Source of the DNA: Serratia marcescens
GTDB taxonomy: Bacteria > Pseudomonadota > Gammaproteobacteria > Enterobacterales > Enterobacteriaceae
Assembly: GCF_001902635.1 (NCBI RefSeq)
Contig: NZ_MJAO01000004.1
Span: 186,001-250,000, forward strand
Reading direction: 5' to 3'
Length of the DNA stretch: 64,000 nucleotides
Part shown: one piece after another, positions 63,970-64,000 of the stretch
How positions within the stretch are numbered: the first letter of the stretch is position 1
How the letters are laid out: each line of letters begins with the position of its first letter
The notes under the pieces: model-generated
Seen by the model: only the letters and a program-made list of their open reading frames with translations
Told to the model about the DNA's origin: nothing
The model's database searches: none
Translations under genes and position numbers: made by a program

Positions 63970-64000
63970 ATGTCCCGTTTTGGCTTGCAGAAGCTCTATA
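63970..64000 (+). CDS. betB: Betaine aldehyde dehydrogenase BetB, 5' end only
   Basis: Only about ten codons are inside the window (MSRFGLQKLY), matching the BetB start. It has AAGGAGATCCT as ribosome binding site. BetB oxidises betaine aldehyde to glycine betaine. The rest lies outside. Confidence 0.75.
   Translation, partial: MSRFGLQKLY

Overview
This 64 kb window is chromosomal DNA from a high-GC enterobacterium. Gene content, operon order and protein similarity point to Serratia, most likely close to S. marcescens; this is inferred from protein recognition and synteny, not from a database search. No rRNA, tRNA, prophage, insertion sequence or CRISPR array was seen. The sequence is densely coding, with roughly 70 protein genes on both strands.

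Layout. 0.3-6.0 kb: a fatty-acid desaturase, a YehZYXW-type osmoprotectant ABC transporter and a signal-less PhnD-like protein. 6.0-8.8 kb: an SDR protein lacking its usual YxxxK pair, a TumE-type toxin gene fused by a T7 tract to its antitoxin gene, a LysR regulator and a 58-residue membrane protein. 8.9-20.6 kb: YedA, a DUF2878 protein, an iron-sulphur-type regulator divergent from an MFS exporter, AraC, AzlCD, an XRE-cupin regulator, e(P4) phosphatase, GNAT enzymes, a general porin, a GST, a CMD-family protein and a tautomerase. 20.7-24.4 kb: dinG and a divergent Lrp/DMT pair. 24.4-29.9 kb: prpR-prpBCD for 2-methylcitrate catabolism, with an ERIC element, GTTTC/GAAAC repeats and a sigma-54 promoter between prpR and prpB. 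prpE is absent. 30-36.8 kb: LysE, a truncated MmyB-type regulator, PaiB, ybiB, an M3 peptidase, a BhsA-like protein, a flavin reductase and rlmF. 37-40.9 kb: a soluble PAS chemoreceptor and a TetR-GNAT-hydrolase operon with a perfect 20-bp palindromic operator. 40.9-47.5 kb: glnHPQ under a sigma-54/NtrC promoter, ybiI, dps, a YhcH protein, rhtA and ompX.

47.5-56.2 kb: a nitrilase with a divergent LysR regulator, a GNAT, and the threonate/erythronate cluster (ltnD-otnK-otnC-otnI-gntP) with its DeoR regulator. 56.3-60.9 kb: a two-component system divergent from genes for a b-type cytochrome, a periplasmic MsrP/YedY-like molybdoenzyme, a methionine-rich MXKDX repeat protein and a DUF417 (RclC-like) membrane protein. 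Together they look like a periplasmic oxidant-defence or methionine-redox module. 60.9-64.0 kb: betT divergent from betI and the first codons of betB.

The dinG, ybiB, BhsA-like, rlmF, glnHPQ, ybiI, dps, rhtA and ompX genes follow a backbone known from E. coli, broken up by accessory blocks. The two most unusual points are the toxin-antitoxin fusion at the homopolymer (7285-7291) and the methionine-rich-protein redox locus (58.6-60.9 kb).
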